Source: Paramecium pentaurelia
Lineage: Eukaryota; Ciliophora; Oligohymenophorea; Peniculida; Parameciidae
Direction of reading: 5' to 3'
Length of the DNA: 64,000 nt
Assembly (NCBI GenBank): GCA_905183005.1
Contig: CAJJDO010000016.1
Span: 131,949 to 195,948, forward strand
Translations under genes and position numbers: made by a program
Notes under the pieces: model-generated
What the model was told of the DNA's origin: nothing
Database searches by the model: none
Seen by the model: the letters and a program-made list of their open reading frames with translations, nothing else
Shown: in pieces, positions 51,672 through 61,850 of the stretch
Numbering within the stretch: position 1 is the first letter of the stretch
Layout of the letters: the number at the start of each line of letters is the position of its first letter

Positions 51672-54254
51672 ATGGATCAAGATCATGATTATTCTTTTGA
51701 ACATTTATAAGAATTGGCTAAATAAAAAAATATATCATATGTTTTAAAAAGAGATGGAGGAAAATAAAATATTGATATTTAAAAAATAGCAGAGAGATTA
51801 TAAAATTTAGCATCAAATCTGTAACACATCAATATTAACCTAATAATGTGGAAGGTTATTCAGGGAATGTATGAAGGTATTTAATATAATAAGAATTTAT
51901 TTTAGGAATAACAACTGTATAATTAGATAATTTGGCGGCGGAAACATGTGCCTATATGAATTTAGTTCATCCACAATATTCTTTATTAGCTGCGAGAATA
52001 GCAGTCAACAACCTTCATAAGGAAACAAGTGAATCCTTTAGTGAAGTGGCAACAAAATTACATTCTTTCACAGTAAATTTTTTGTTCAAAATTCTAGGAT
52101 AAATATGGTAGGCCAGCTCCTTTGATTGCAGATGATGTTTATAAAATAATAATGGATAATAAAGATATCATACAAAAAGAGATAAATTATGAAAGAGATT
52201 ATTAGTATGACTTTTTTGGCTTTAAGACTTTAGAAAGAAGTTATTTACTTAAGGAAGGAAAAAAGCCAATAGAAAGACCATAATAATTATTAATGAGAGT
52301 CAGTATTGGTATTCATAAAGAGGATCTACAATCAGCCTTTTAAACATATCATTTAATGTCTTAGAAGTACTTCACTCATGCCACTCCAACATTATTTAAT
52401 AGTGGAACTCCTTATCCTTAGATGTCATCATGTTTTCTATTAGATATGGTTGATGATTCAATTGAAGGTATATATGAGACTCTCAAGAGATGTGCTTTAA
52501 TAAGTAAATCAGCTGGAGGCATAGGATTAAGTGTATCAAAGATAAGATCATAAGATAGTTATATAAGAGGAACTAATGGTATAAGTAATGGGTTAGTACC
52601 CATGTTGAAGGTGTTTAATGATACAGCAAGATATGTAGATTAAGGAGGAGGCAAAAGAAAAGGATCTTTTGCTATTTATTTAGAACCATGGCATAGTGAT
52701 ATTATAAGTTTCTTATAATTGAGAAAGAATCATGGAATTGAAGAATAAAGAGCAAGAGATTTATTTTTAGGTTTATGGATACCAGATTTATTTATGTAAA
52801 GAGTTAAAGATGATTCAGATTGGACTTTGATGTGTCCAAATGAATGTCCAGGTCTTTAAGATTGTTATGGTTAAGAATTCAATAAATTATATACTGAATA
52901 TGAATCCAAAAATATGGGTAGAGTAACAATGAAGGCTAGATAATTATGGTAAGAAATAATTGATGCTCAAATATCAACTGGATTACCATATATGCTGTAT
53001 AAAGATTCTTGTAATTAAAAAAGTAATCAAAAGAATCTAGGAACTATAAAAAGTAGTAATTTATGCACTGAAATCATTTAATTTACATCACCAGATGAAA
53101 TTGCTGTTTGCAATCTTGCTAGTATTAATTTATAAAAGTTAATCAAAGAAGATAAAACTTTTGATTTTGATAAGTTATTAGAGATTACAAAAATAATCAC
53201 AACAAATCTTAATATCATCATTGATTTGAACTTTTATCCTGTTAAATAAGCAGAATACAGTAATAAAAGAAATAGACCTATTGGTATTGGAGTTTAAGGA
53301 TTTGCAGATGCTTTACAAAGAATGAAAATACCATTTGATTCAGAAGATGCCTTAGAATTAAATGCAAAAATATTTGAAACAATTTACTATGGAGCATGTT
53401 AAAGATCTTTAGAATTAGCAAAATAATTAGGACCTTATGATACTTTTGAAGGTAGTCCAGCTTAGTAAGGAATTTTATAATTTGATATGTGGGGTGTTAG
53501 TCCAAAATTATATGATTGGAATACTCTCAAATAGAATATTCTTAAATATGGAATGAGAAATTCTTTATTGGTTGCACCTATGCCAACAGCATCAACAAGT
53601 TAAATTTTATAAAATAATGAATCATTTGAACCATATACAACGAATATCTATACAAGAAGAGTTTTGGCTGGAGAATTTGTGTGTATCAATCCTCATTTAG
53701 TTGATGATTTGATTGAATTAAATTTATGGACACCTCAAATCAAGAATAAATTAATCATGAATAATGGTTCAGTCTAGAATATAGAAGAAATTCCAAATAA
53801 TATCAAATAATTATATAAAACTGTTTGGGAAATCTCATAAAAAGCTATATTAAATTTAGCCACTTCCAGAGCTCCATTTATTGATTAAAGTCAATCTTTA
53901 AATATCCACATGGCTGAACCAACAATGTCTAAAGTAACCTCTATGCATTTCTATGCTTGGGAAAAGGGATTAAAAACAGGTATCTATTATATATAATTAT
54001 ATATAGGAATGTATTATCTAAGAACTAGACCTGCAGCAGATCCCATAAAATTTACAGTAGATGTTGAAGCACTATTGAAAGAAGGAGGACAAATAAAAAT
54101 ATCATAATAATAATCAAAATAAGAGTTGATTGATGAAAGTGCATCTAAAAAGATTGTTACTAATGAAGGAAAAACAGTTAAAAAGGGAAAACCTTAAATT
54201 ATTGTTACTGAAGATGGTGATGAAGTTGAGGTTTGCCTAAATTGTGGTTCTTGA
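51672..54254 (+). CDS. RNR1: ribonucleoside-diphosphate reductase large subunit, 833 aa
   Basis: Class Ia ribonucleotide reductase alpha chain, which makes deoxynucleotides for replication with a separate small subunit. Three introns: 51877-51905, 52073-52097, 53980-54006. An N-terminal ATP-cone (about 15-110; SYVLKRDGGKQNIDIQKIAE) precedes the catalytic barrel. Landmarks: PTLFNSGTPYPQMSSCFLL, the SAGGIGLS loop, GNGL-type substrate loop (ISNGLVPMLK), KRKGSFAIYLEPWH, the active-site NLCTEI, CNLASINL, PMPTASTSQI, the radical-transfer tyrosines in MYYLRTRPAADPIKFT, and the C-terminal redox pair in VCLNCGS. The third intron is 27 nt, a multiple of three without a stop; the canonical KTGMYYLRTRP appears only when it is removed. 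The length fits eukaryotic RNR1 (about 790-890 aa). Transcription is expected to rise at S phase. The upstream spacer is 99 nt. Confidence 0.97.
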
Positions 54255-54347
54255 ATATATTTATATTATTAAAGAATTCTTTACTTTTATTAATATAGAA
54301 TAACAAAAAAAAAAGATGGATAATGTAATATACTTATGTAATTATAC

Positions 54348-54814
54348 TCATTAGGCAGGCTATTCAGTTTCTTCATTTCTTCTTGGAGCTCCTCTATTTC
54401 CTCTACCAAATGATCTTCCTCCTTTGGGACCTCTTTATCTAGTTTCAGGAGCATCATCTTCAAATTTCTTATCAGCCTTTTTGAATGTTGCAGGAATGAC
54501 ATCTTCTACAATACCTAAGAAAATGTAGAATTTAAAGAAAATACCCAATTTATCTCTTACATATTTTACACCTTCTGCTTTGAGATAATAGTAGTAATAT
54601 TGCCATGAAAATACTAAATCCACTAATTTCTTGTCTCTTAAGCTTCTCAATAACATCCAGACTTCAAGATTCTTAACTCCTGTTTCTTCATGCTTTGGGA
54701 GTGCCATGTCCTATAATCATATAATTAATTATATACCTTCTTAATTACAATAACACCTTCCATTAATAAGTATTCATAAACTTTTCTTCTATCTTATCTC
54801 TTAACTTGAACCAT
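54348..54814 (-). CDS. RPS10: 40S ribosomal protein eS10, 136 aa
   Basis: A small-subunit ribosomal protein at the head or beak of the 40S. Introns on the complement: 54711-54736 and 54515-54544. The spliced product follows the eS10 pattern: an N-terminal winged-helix region (RRKVYEYLLMEGVIVIKK), MALPKHEETGVKNLEVW, the aromatic core FSWQYYYYYLKAEGVKYVRD, then KLGIVEDVIPATFKK and a Gly/Arg-rich tail (GGRSFGRGNRGAPRRNEE). Exon 1 ends exactly after the conserved KK. The second intron is 30 nt, stop-free and in frame; leaving it in would insert ten hydrophobic residues before IVEDVIPATF, which breaks the family pattern. It is convergent with RNR1 (93 nt apart) and divergent from a small gene only 59 nt away. 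Confidence 0.95.
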
Positions 54815-54873
54815 GCAAAAATAATGGATTTATTTTTTATTTAAAAAATATTTAAACTAATTATTACATAAAA
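54815..54873. promoter_or_regulatory. 59-nt divergent promoter region
   Basis: Only 59 nt separate the start codons of eS10 (minus) and the 111-aa gene (plus). Both 5' UTRs and both promoters must lie within it, or the two genes share one bidirectional element. The sequence is nearly pure A and T. Confidence 0.5.
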
Positions 54874-55232
54874 ATGGAAGAAAAAACTATGGAGATAACA
54901 AAGCTGGTATGTTGTACATTTAATCATAGAAAATTGAATTAAATGCATAGAAGCACTTAAAGTAAATAAGATTTAAAACATTTGAAAACATTAGAGATTT
55001 GCGAGCCAAATTAGAATATGATGATTTAATAAAATAATTTGATGAGTAATGCAATATTGTTGGTATTATCTAACTAATATTAGATGAACAATATTTAGAA
55101 TTTTAGTTAGATCAAAAAGCAATAGAAGAACAAGAACATGATGCCAAAGTATATGAAAAATCAATGTTGGCCAATTTAGATAATATAAATTTTGATATGG
55201 AATCAACCTTAGATGAAGAATTTGTATCATGA
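54874..55232 (+). CDS. small acidic hypothetical protein, 111 aa
   Basis: I do not recognise this protein. ATG at 54874, 11 codons, then a 23-nt intron (54907-54929), then an open frame to TGA at 55230. It reads MEEKTMEITKL-KIELNAQKH, then FKTFENIRDLRAKLEYDDLI, QFDEQCNIVGIIQLILDEQ and an acidic C-terminal half ending NFDMESTLDEEFVS. It is probably all helical with two or three helices, has no signal peptide or membrane segment, and a charge content unlike chance frames. The minus-strand frame over its 3' half is a shadow. Confidence 0.75.
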
Positions 55233-55672
55233 TTATAATATTACTAATAAAAATCTTTAAAATTAATAACACCTTAAACATATTTTTTTATAAGTCAACT
55301 TAAATATTTAGCTGTGTGATATTATGAACTAAACAATTTATACATATAATATACTCCATTCATCAAGGATTCTTAATTATCATTAATAATATCATATATT
55401 TAAAAATTTATATCCCGCGTAGTTTTGTGGTAAATACATTTTTTATAATAATTTATAGTTATTTAACGATTTAATATAAATTTTAGTTCTAAACTATTTT
55501 ATTAGTTATCTTTTAATAATAAAATAACAAAATCTAGTTTATATAAAATAAAATTTTATATATATTTAAGAAATTTAGATAAGCAATTACTTTACTTCTA
55601 TATCATTTAATGTATTAAAGGGATGATAATTCTTTTTGTTATTTAAATAAGTTTATTATTAATACATTTAAG
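55233..55672. other. 440-nt intergenic region with a GC-rich spot
   Basis: AT-rich spacer between the small acidic gene and the EF-G transcription unit. One island stands out: TATCCCGCGTAG near 55411-55422, in more than 80 per cent AT surroundings. No coding frame was accepted. Confidence 0.45.
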
Positions 55673-55792
55673 ATGAATAAATAAGTTTAGACTTCTTATT
55701 AAGAATAAAGTGTTGAATTAGGATGGATAGATAAAGAAAAAAAAGAAAAAATTAAATTAAATTTTTAATTCTCGTAAAAATTAAAGAGATGA
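55673..55792 (+). CDS. upstream ORF of 39 codons overlapping the EF-G start
   Basis: An ATG at 55673 opens 39 sense codons (MNKQVQTSYQEQSVELGW, then a Lys/Glu-rich stretch) that end in TGA at 55790-55792. The stop overlaps the EF-G start codon as ATGA. The composition is protein-like, charged and with Gln codons TAA and TAG. I found no intron that would join it in frame to EF-G, and the EF-G frame has its own targeting-like N-terminus, so a uORF or a short separate peptide is more likely than an extra exon. Paramecium 5' leaders are normally only tens of nt long, which makes this odd. Confidence 0.45.
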
Positions 55793-57954
55793 ATAATATA
55801 TTCCGATTCAAGTCATTTATGCGAACTCCTATGTTTTGGTTTAGTCAACCTTTGCACAAGTTAATAAGAAACATTGGTGTTTCAGCTCATATAGATTCTG
55901 GGAAAACAACATTTTCAGAGAGAGTACTCTATTATGGTGGAAGAATTCATGAAATTCATGAAGTAAAAGGAGCAGATTCAGCTGGTGCAACAATGGATTT
56001 TATGGAACTTGAGAAAGAAAAAGGAATTACAATTTAAAGTGCTGCAACTCATTTGAAATGGAAAGGACATTAAGTTAATTTAATTGATACACCAGGACAT
56101 GTTGATTTTACTATAGAAGTAGAAAGAGCATTAAGAGTGCTTGATGGTGGAGTATTGCTGATTTGTGGAGTGGCAGGAGTCCAACCATAAACATTGACAG
56201 TTCATAAATAAATGTCTAGATATAAGGTGCCAAGAATCATATTCATAAATAAATTGGATAGAATGGGAGCAAATCCTTGGAGTGCCATATAGAGTATTAG
56301 AAAGAGATTGTCATTAACAGTAGCAGCAGTATAAATACCAATCGGATAAGATTAAACATTTAATGGATTAGTAGATTTGATTAAAATGAAGGCTTATTTC
56401 TTTGAAGGATTGAAAGGAGAGGATGTAAAGGAAACAGAAATTCCAGAGAGATATTTAGAGGAAGCAAAGGAGAAGAGATAAGAATTGATTGAAACTTTAG
56501 GAAGTATTGATCCAGAAATAGAGGATTTATATTTGAATGAGTAACCAATTAGTGAAGAGAAATTAAAGTCATCTATTAGAAAGAATTGTTAAGAACATAA
56601 ATTTTATCCAGTATTTATGGGAAGTGCATATAAAAATAAGGGGGTTTAATTGGCTTTGGATGGTGTAGTAGATTATTTACCTGCTCCAGAAGAAAAATAA
56701 AACTTTGGATTCTAAATATCTTAAGATTAGAAAGAAGAGAAAAAGATTGAATTTAAAACAGATACTAAATTACCATTTGTTGGTTATGCATTTAAATTAG
56801 AAGAAAATAAATTTGGATAATTAACATATGTTAGAGTATATTAAGGTAAATTAAAGAAAGGTGATTATGTTTATAATATGAAAACAAAGAAAAGAGTAAA
56901 AGTTGCTCGTATGGCTAAAATGCATGCAAATTAAATGGAAGAAATTAATGATGTTGAAGCTGGAGATATCTTTGCAGTTTTTGGAGTAGATTGTTCAAGT
57001 GGTGATACTCTTGTATATGGAGATATGAATTATTAAGTTTTATGTTCTAGTATGTTTGTTCCATAACCAGTCATGTCATTATCTATTAAACCTACTAAAA
57101 AGGAATATTCTGCAAGATTTTAAAAAGCCTTATCTAAATTTTAAAGGGAGGATCCTACTTTTAATGTTGATATGGATAAAGAAAGTGAAGAGATTATTAT
57201 TTCTGGTATGGGTGAATTACATTTGTAAATATATGCAGAACGTATGAGAAGAGAATTCGAAATTGATGTTCAATTAGGTTAACCAACTGTTAATTATAGA
57301 GAAACTATCACATAAAAATAACAATTTGATTATTTACATAAAAAGTAATCAGGAGGTGCTGGTCAATATGCCAAAGTTATTGGATATATGGAACCACTAT
57401 AATTAGAAGAAGGTTAATTCTCTAATTAATTTGAAAATCATGTTATTGGTACTAGTATACCTAATGAATATATTACTGCTGTTGAAAAAGGATTCTATGA
57501 ATCAGTAGACAAAGGTCCTTTGACTGGTTATCCTGTTGTTAATGTTAGATTTGTTTTAGAAGGTGGTGAAACTCACGTTGTGGATTCATCTTCAAATGCT
57601 TTTATGACAGCAACTAAATATGCATTTGCTTAAACCTTTAGATAAGCTGGACCTGAAATTTTAGAACCAGTTATGGCAGTTGAAATTATGGTCCCAGCTC
57701 CTTCTTATTAATAGGCCATGGTTGGTATTGCCAAAAGAAGAGGATCTGTTACAAATACTGAATCTCGAGGAGATATGTTTGTATTAAATGCTGATGTTCC
57801 CTTGTCTCAAATGTTTGGATATGCAACTGAATTAAGAGGTTTTACATCTGGATAAGGAGAATTCTCACTAGAATACAAAAGACATGATCCAGTTCCACCT
57901 AATGAAATTGAAACTATCATTGCCAAATTCAAAAAATAAAAGAGAGGATAATGA
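55789..57954 (+). CDS. GFM1: mitochondrial elongation factor G, 721 aa
   Basis: The GTPase that drives ribosomal translocation in mitochondria. Intronless. The N-terminal 28 residues (MNNIFRFKSFMRTPMFWFSQ) are basic and aromatic without acidic residues, as in a mitochondrial presequence. GTPase motifs: AHIDSGKTTFSERVLYY (G1, residues 33-41), KGITIQSAATHLKWKG (G2), DTPGHVDFTIEVERAL (G3), NKLDRMGANP (G4) and GSAYKNKGVQ (G5). Domain II (VGYAFKLEENKFGQLTYVRV), domain III, domain IV (SGGAGQYAKVIGYMEP, YESVDKGPLTGYPVVNVRF) and domain V (EPVMAVEIMVP, RRGSVTNTESRGDMF) follow in order. The pattern fits the translocase EF-G1 rather than the recycling EF-G2 or cytosolic EF-2. The length is near the usual 750 aa. 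Confidence 0.95.
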
Positions 57955-58355
57955 TTTTGAGTTGTTTTTGTTAAAATATAAATATTTGTCAAATATACTT
58001 TCTTAAGTTAAATTAAAGATCTTTAGATGATAATAAAAATGAATTATTATATTATCCATATTAATTTATCATAAAAAGAGAGTTAATTTAATATCAAAAT
58101 GAAATCATTTATAAATAATTATTTAGAAATTCTCTCATCTCTTTAAATATTTTTGATAAATTCATAAAATAAGTATACGAATATTAATAAACAATCAGAA
58201 GATTCATGAATCATAATTTAAAACTTGATTTTAGTTAACATAGTCTATAGAGATTATAATTTTACTTTTTTCAGTAAATTTAATTTCATTAAATAACTTT
58301 CAATCCCAAAAATTTGGTTATTATTTATTTTAATTGTAAATAAAGGAGAATATAT
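57955..58355. other. 401-nt intergenic region upstream of the cyclin gene
   Basis: It holds the 3' end of the EF-G transcript and the promoter of the cyclin gene. A perfect 12-bp palindrome, GATTCATGAATC, lies at 58201-58212, about 145 nt before the cyclin start. Otherwise AT-rich, without a coding frame I would accept. Confidence 0.45.
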
Positions 58356-59749
58356 ATGTAAAATAATGCAAAAAAGTAAATAAGTAGACCTAAAAAGTGT
58401 TAAAAATAAAGAAATTTAAGAGACAAAAACAATTGTAATAGTGTTAATTTAAAATCCAATTAGGCGGCATGTTAATAAGAGTATTAAATAAATATATCAA
58501 ATATAGGTAAACTACAACTAAAAAGGTTAAGAATGAGAAAACTATTTCTCTTATAATGATTGAAGAAATTCCTTTCACATAAAATAGAATTCAATAATTA
58601 AATTCATAAAAGTAAGAGAATTTGATTTGTGAACAATTTTCAAAAGATTTATATTCATTTACTGTTAATAACCTTTTAGAAGATAATTAAGATAATGAGT
58701 CAGATACTTTGATTGAATTTATGAGATAATAAGTAAAATTTGAAGAAATTTATAGTTATTAAAAAAATTACTTAAAAAACTAGAATGAAATTTAAAGTCA
58801 TATGGTGGCTATTTTATTTGATTGGTTGATTGAAGTAGCTCATTCATTCCATTTTAAAAGGGAGACATTTTATTTATCTATAAATTACATTGAAAGATTT
58901 CTTCACAGATAACCAAATATTTCAATAACTAAATTCTAATTTCTTGGAGTTGTAGCCATTTTTACAGCTCATAAATGTGAAGAAATATATCCAAAAGCCT
59001 TAAAAGATTTTCATCGACTTATATAAGATTAATATACTATTAAAGATATGGAGGAAATGGAAGTATCAATTTTAAAATGCCTTGATTTCAGAATGAATCC
59101 AAATACTCCTATATTTTGGTTGAATTATTACACAAAATTATGGGATGAATTTATTATTACAAAAGAACTAAATGTATTATTTAAAGATAAAACTAATTAA
59201 TCTTATTATAGATATAGAGAATTGGTGTAATTGTTTGATGTGTGTCTTATAGATTATAAATATAAGAAAAATGAAAAATTAACTGCTTTAAGTTTAATCT
59301 ATTTAGTTATAGCAAAATCATTACAAATATTTCAAGATTATAGAACTATTGCAATTTCTTAATTAGAAATTATAAACTTTTTCTATTCAAATCATGAATA
59401 TAATTTATTATTCAGATAATTCATAAAATAATCAGATTTGTATCTAAATTTTGATAAAAAAATAGAAGTATTTTAATTTATAATAATTTAGTATGAAGAT
59501 TTAAAAGATGTGGTTTTTGAGACTACCAAATATTTCATACTTCGATTTGATAATACTTTGCCAAGAGTATTACTCAATAATCAAGAGTTGATAGATGAAG
59601 TAATTTCAAATATTAAATTTAGTTATAACATGAGGAATTGCTCTCATTTCAAACTTACAATAGAAATACAATAAAAACTATAAATTTACTCTTATAATCA
59701 TAACAATGATCTTCTATATCTTTATTTTATTATTATAAATATATAGTGA
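58356..59749 (+). CDS. A/B-type mitotic-like cyclin, 455 aa
   Basis: An activator of a cyclin-dependent kinase. One intron at 58481-58506 (26 nt) is needed to join the Asn/Lys-rich N-terminus (MQNNAKKQISRPKK) in frame. The cyclin box starts near residue 140 with VAILFDWLIEVAHSFHF, carrying the W-L-(I/V)-E-V core, then FYLSINYIERFLHRQP, FLGVVAIFTAHKCEEIYP and MEEMEVSILKCLDFRMNPNT, which match the first cyclin fold of A/B cyclins. A second, more diverged fold follows (ALSLIYLVIAKSL). I see no clear RxxL destruction box in the N-terminus, so control of its turnover is open. The next gene but one is also a cyclin. Confidence 0.9.
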
Positions 59750-61123
59750 TTGAAAATCAATTATAAAAAATATACTAAACTCATATAATTATAATTAATT
59801 TAATTTTTATGATATATAAGAATTAAATATTAAGAATTATAAAATTACTAAATTAGACTACCTTTAAACTTATCTAAAAGTTCATAAATTAACAAGATTA
59901 CAATACAAAACTATATAAAAATGATACAATTGAAAAAGTCCTTCCTTATTTAGTTTAAGAAAGATTAGCAAAATAATTTCAATTTTTTATAATTGATTGC
60001 TAAATTATTTATCCTGAAATCTTTGAACATCTTCAATTATTGTTAGATATTATTAAATAATGGTAATATTTAGTATTAAACAATAATACTTAAATGTATA
60101 AATTACATCCAGCAATACTTTGATTCGAACAAGATTTATAAATATTAAAATAAAGTATTATTTAGAAACAAAGGAAATTCTATAATAGATTGCTTATAAA
60201 TATAAACTTAAAGTGAAATAAATTAATATGAATATATTAATGATAATTTAGGTTTTACTGATTACATAATCATATTGGAATAGTTGAAGATAATTTCATA
60301 AATATATATAACAAATTCATATAAAAGACCCAATATACTAAAGTAGCAACCATTTTGTATTCATTTTCAATTTAAGAGAATAGTAATCAAATAAGGGTTA
60401 AGTTACATATCAAATCTTGATGTAAACTTAGAGTATCCTAAATATTATAAAATTTGTAGATAAAATCTAATTAAAATGAAATCTTATAAAATTATATTGA
60501 AATCTATTAAAAATAAAAGTTTTTGGAACCTTATTATGATTTAATTGTTGTATATCTAAAAAAAAACAAGATTTATTAAATATTGAAATGATAGAACTTG
60601 TAAAATAATAGATTTATTTATTAACAAATGGAACCATTAAGCAGTAAATTGTTATAGAATATTATACTTAATGGGAAATTTGAAATGTCTATCTCTCTTA
60701 AAAGTATCTAAAGGTCAAGGATTATCTATATTTATGTAGAATTGTTTCAATTTATTTCTATGTTTTAGATAACCTACTATAATGATAACCTAATAAAGAT
60801 TTTTAATTCAAATATTTGTATTCTTCATTGTAAAAATACACTCATAATTCATTATCATGAAGGATGTAATATACTGAGATTGAGTTCAATATGGTAATTT
60901 CTTAATGTAGCTTTCATACAGTATTTATCTCCTCAAATTTTAATGTCTTACAATTTTTATTAGAATCTGGTTGAATAAACTTATTTAAGATTTAGTAACG
61001 TATGTCATTGAAGAATAGTTGAGTGATATCAAAAATGTCCAGTTATGATTGCGATTGTCAATAGAGCATTTTTGATAAAAAAAGGATATTTTTATTATTA
61101 ATATTATTGTATATATAAAATTA
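59750..61123. other. 1.37-kb AT-rich stretch, no confident gene; possible remnant
   Basis: This is the longest stretch without an accepted gene. The plus strand has overlapping open frames in different phases: 59921-60586 (221 codons), one near 59915-60122 with the protein-like phrase LPYLVQERLAKQFQF, and one near 60640-61010 with LFQFISMFQITYYNDNL. All are poor in Asp, Glu, Gly, Ala and Val and rich in Ile, Asn, Lys and Tyr, as expected of non-coding AT-rich DNA read with one stop codon. I could not splice them into one product with 19-30 nt introns. It may be true spacer, or a decayed gene between the two cyclins. Confidence 0.5.
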
Positions 61124-61633
61124 ATGCAGCAGTCGAACCCAATACTTTTGACAATCTCAAACATTTTAGATGAAATAATTAAAGAAACTGATTCTCTTGA
61201 ATTAGAATCAAATTCAATCTTTCATGCAATAGCAGCTCCAGCAATCTCAATTTACAATTATTTGCAAAGAATAAGCAAATATACACATTGCAGTGAATAA
61301 TGCTTTGTCATAGCTCTAATATACTTAGACAGACTTTAAGAGAAACACTCATATCTAGTATTAAATTCCAATTGTATACATAGGTATGTCAATTTTTAAT
61401 AAATCTTTTATAGATTCTTGCTATTAGCAATTGTAATTGCGATTAAATTTTAAGATGATGATTATTATAAGAATGATTACTATGCAAAGGTTGGGGGAAT
61501 AAATGTAAAAGAGATAAACAGATTAGAATAAGAATTCTTGGAATATATGAATTATGAATTGTTTATTGATGAACAATAATATCTAGTATATGAAAAGAGA
61601 TTGCTAGAATATGGCGAAATAGAAATGTCTTGA
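61124..61633 (+). CDS. PHO80/P-type cyclin, 159 aa
   Basis: A short cyclin of the PHO80 (P/U-type) family, which usually partners PHO85-like kinases in nutrient or morphogenetic control. One intron at 61384-61413 (30 nt), a multiple of three without TGA; removing it gives the expected IHR-FLLLAIVIAIKF. Landmarks: IFHAIAAPAISIYNYLQRI, CFVIALIYLDRL (the usual ALIYLDR phrase), YYAKVGGINVKEINRLEQEF and FLEYMNYELFIDEQQY, which match the family core in order. The length is typical of single-fold P-type cyclins. It is not closely similar to the A/B-type cyclin upstream, so the pair is not a recent tandem duplicate. Confidence 0.93.
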
Positions 61634-61850
61634 TGCGTAATTTATCATTATATTTTTTGTTCTTTTAAATTAAAATCTCTTTCTTTTTTTTTTTGTAACA
61701 AAACTAAATTCATTTTCTTAATTCATAAATAATTTAAATTTAGAACTTACTGTTTCAATCGGCTAAAAATTATTTATATTCTAAAATAATAAATAGTTTA
61801 ATTGATTCATTTAAAATTCAAACTTATTTTAAAATTAAATGAGATTAAAA
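61634..61850. other. convergent intergenic region, 217 nt
   Basis: It lies between the stops of the P-type cyclin (plus) and the second CDPK (minus). It contains a long T-run near 61681-61695. No gene is visible. Confidence 0.4.

Noticed and set aside
55673..55830. Joining the upstream ORF to EF-G as a first exon
   Set aside because: Candidate GT...AG segments of 19, 21 and 26 nt give the wrong phase or a TGA, and the EF-G frame already begins with a plausible mitochondrial presequence.
60121..60135. GATTCGAAC, resembling a tRNA T-loop
   Set aside because: The stem has a mismatch and no complementary acceptor 5' strand is present at the expected distance.
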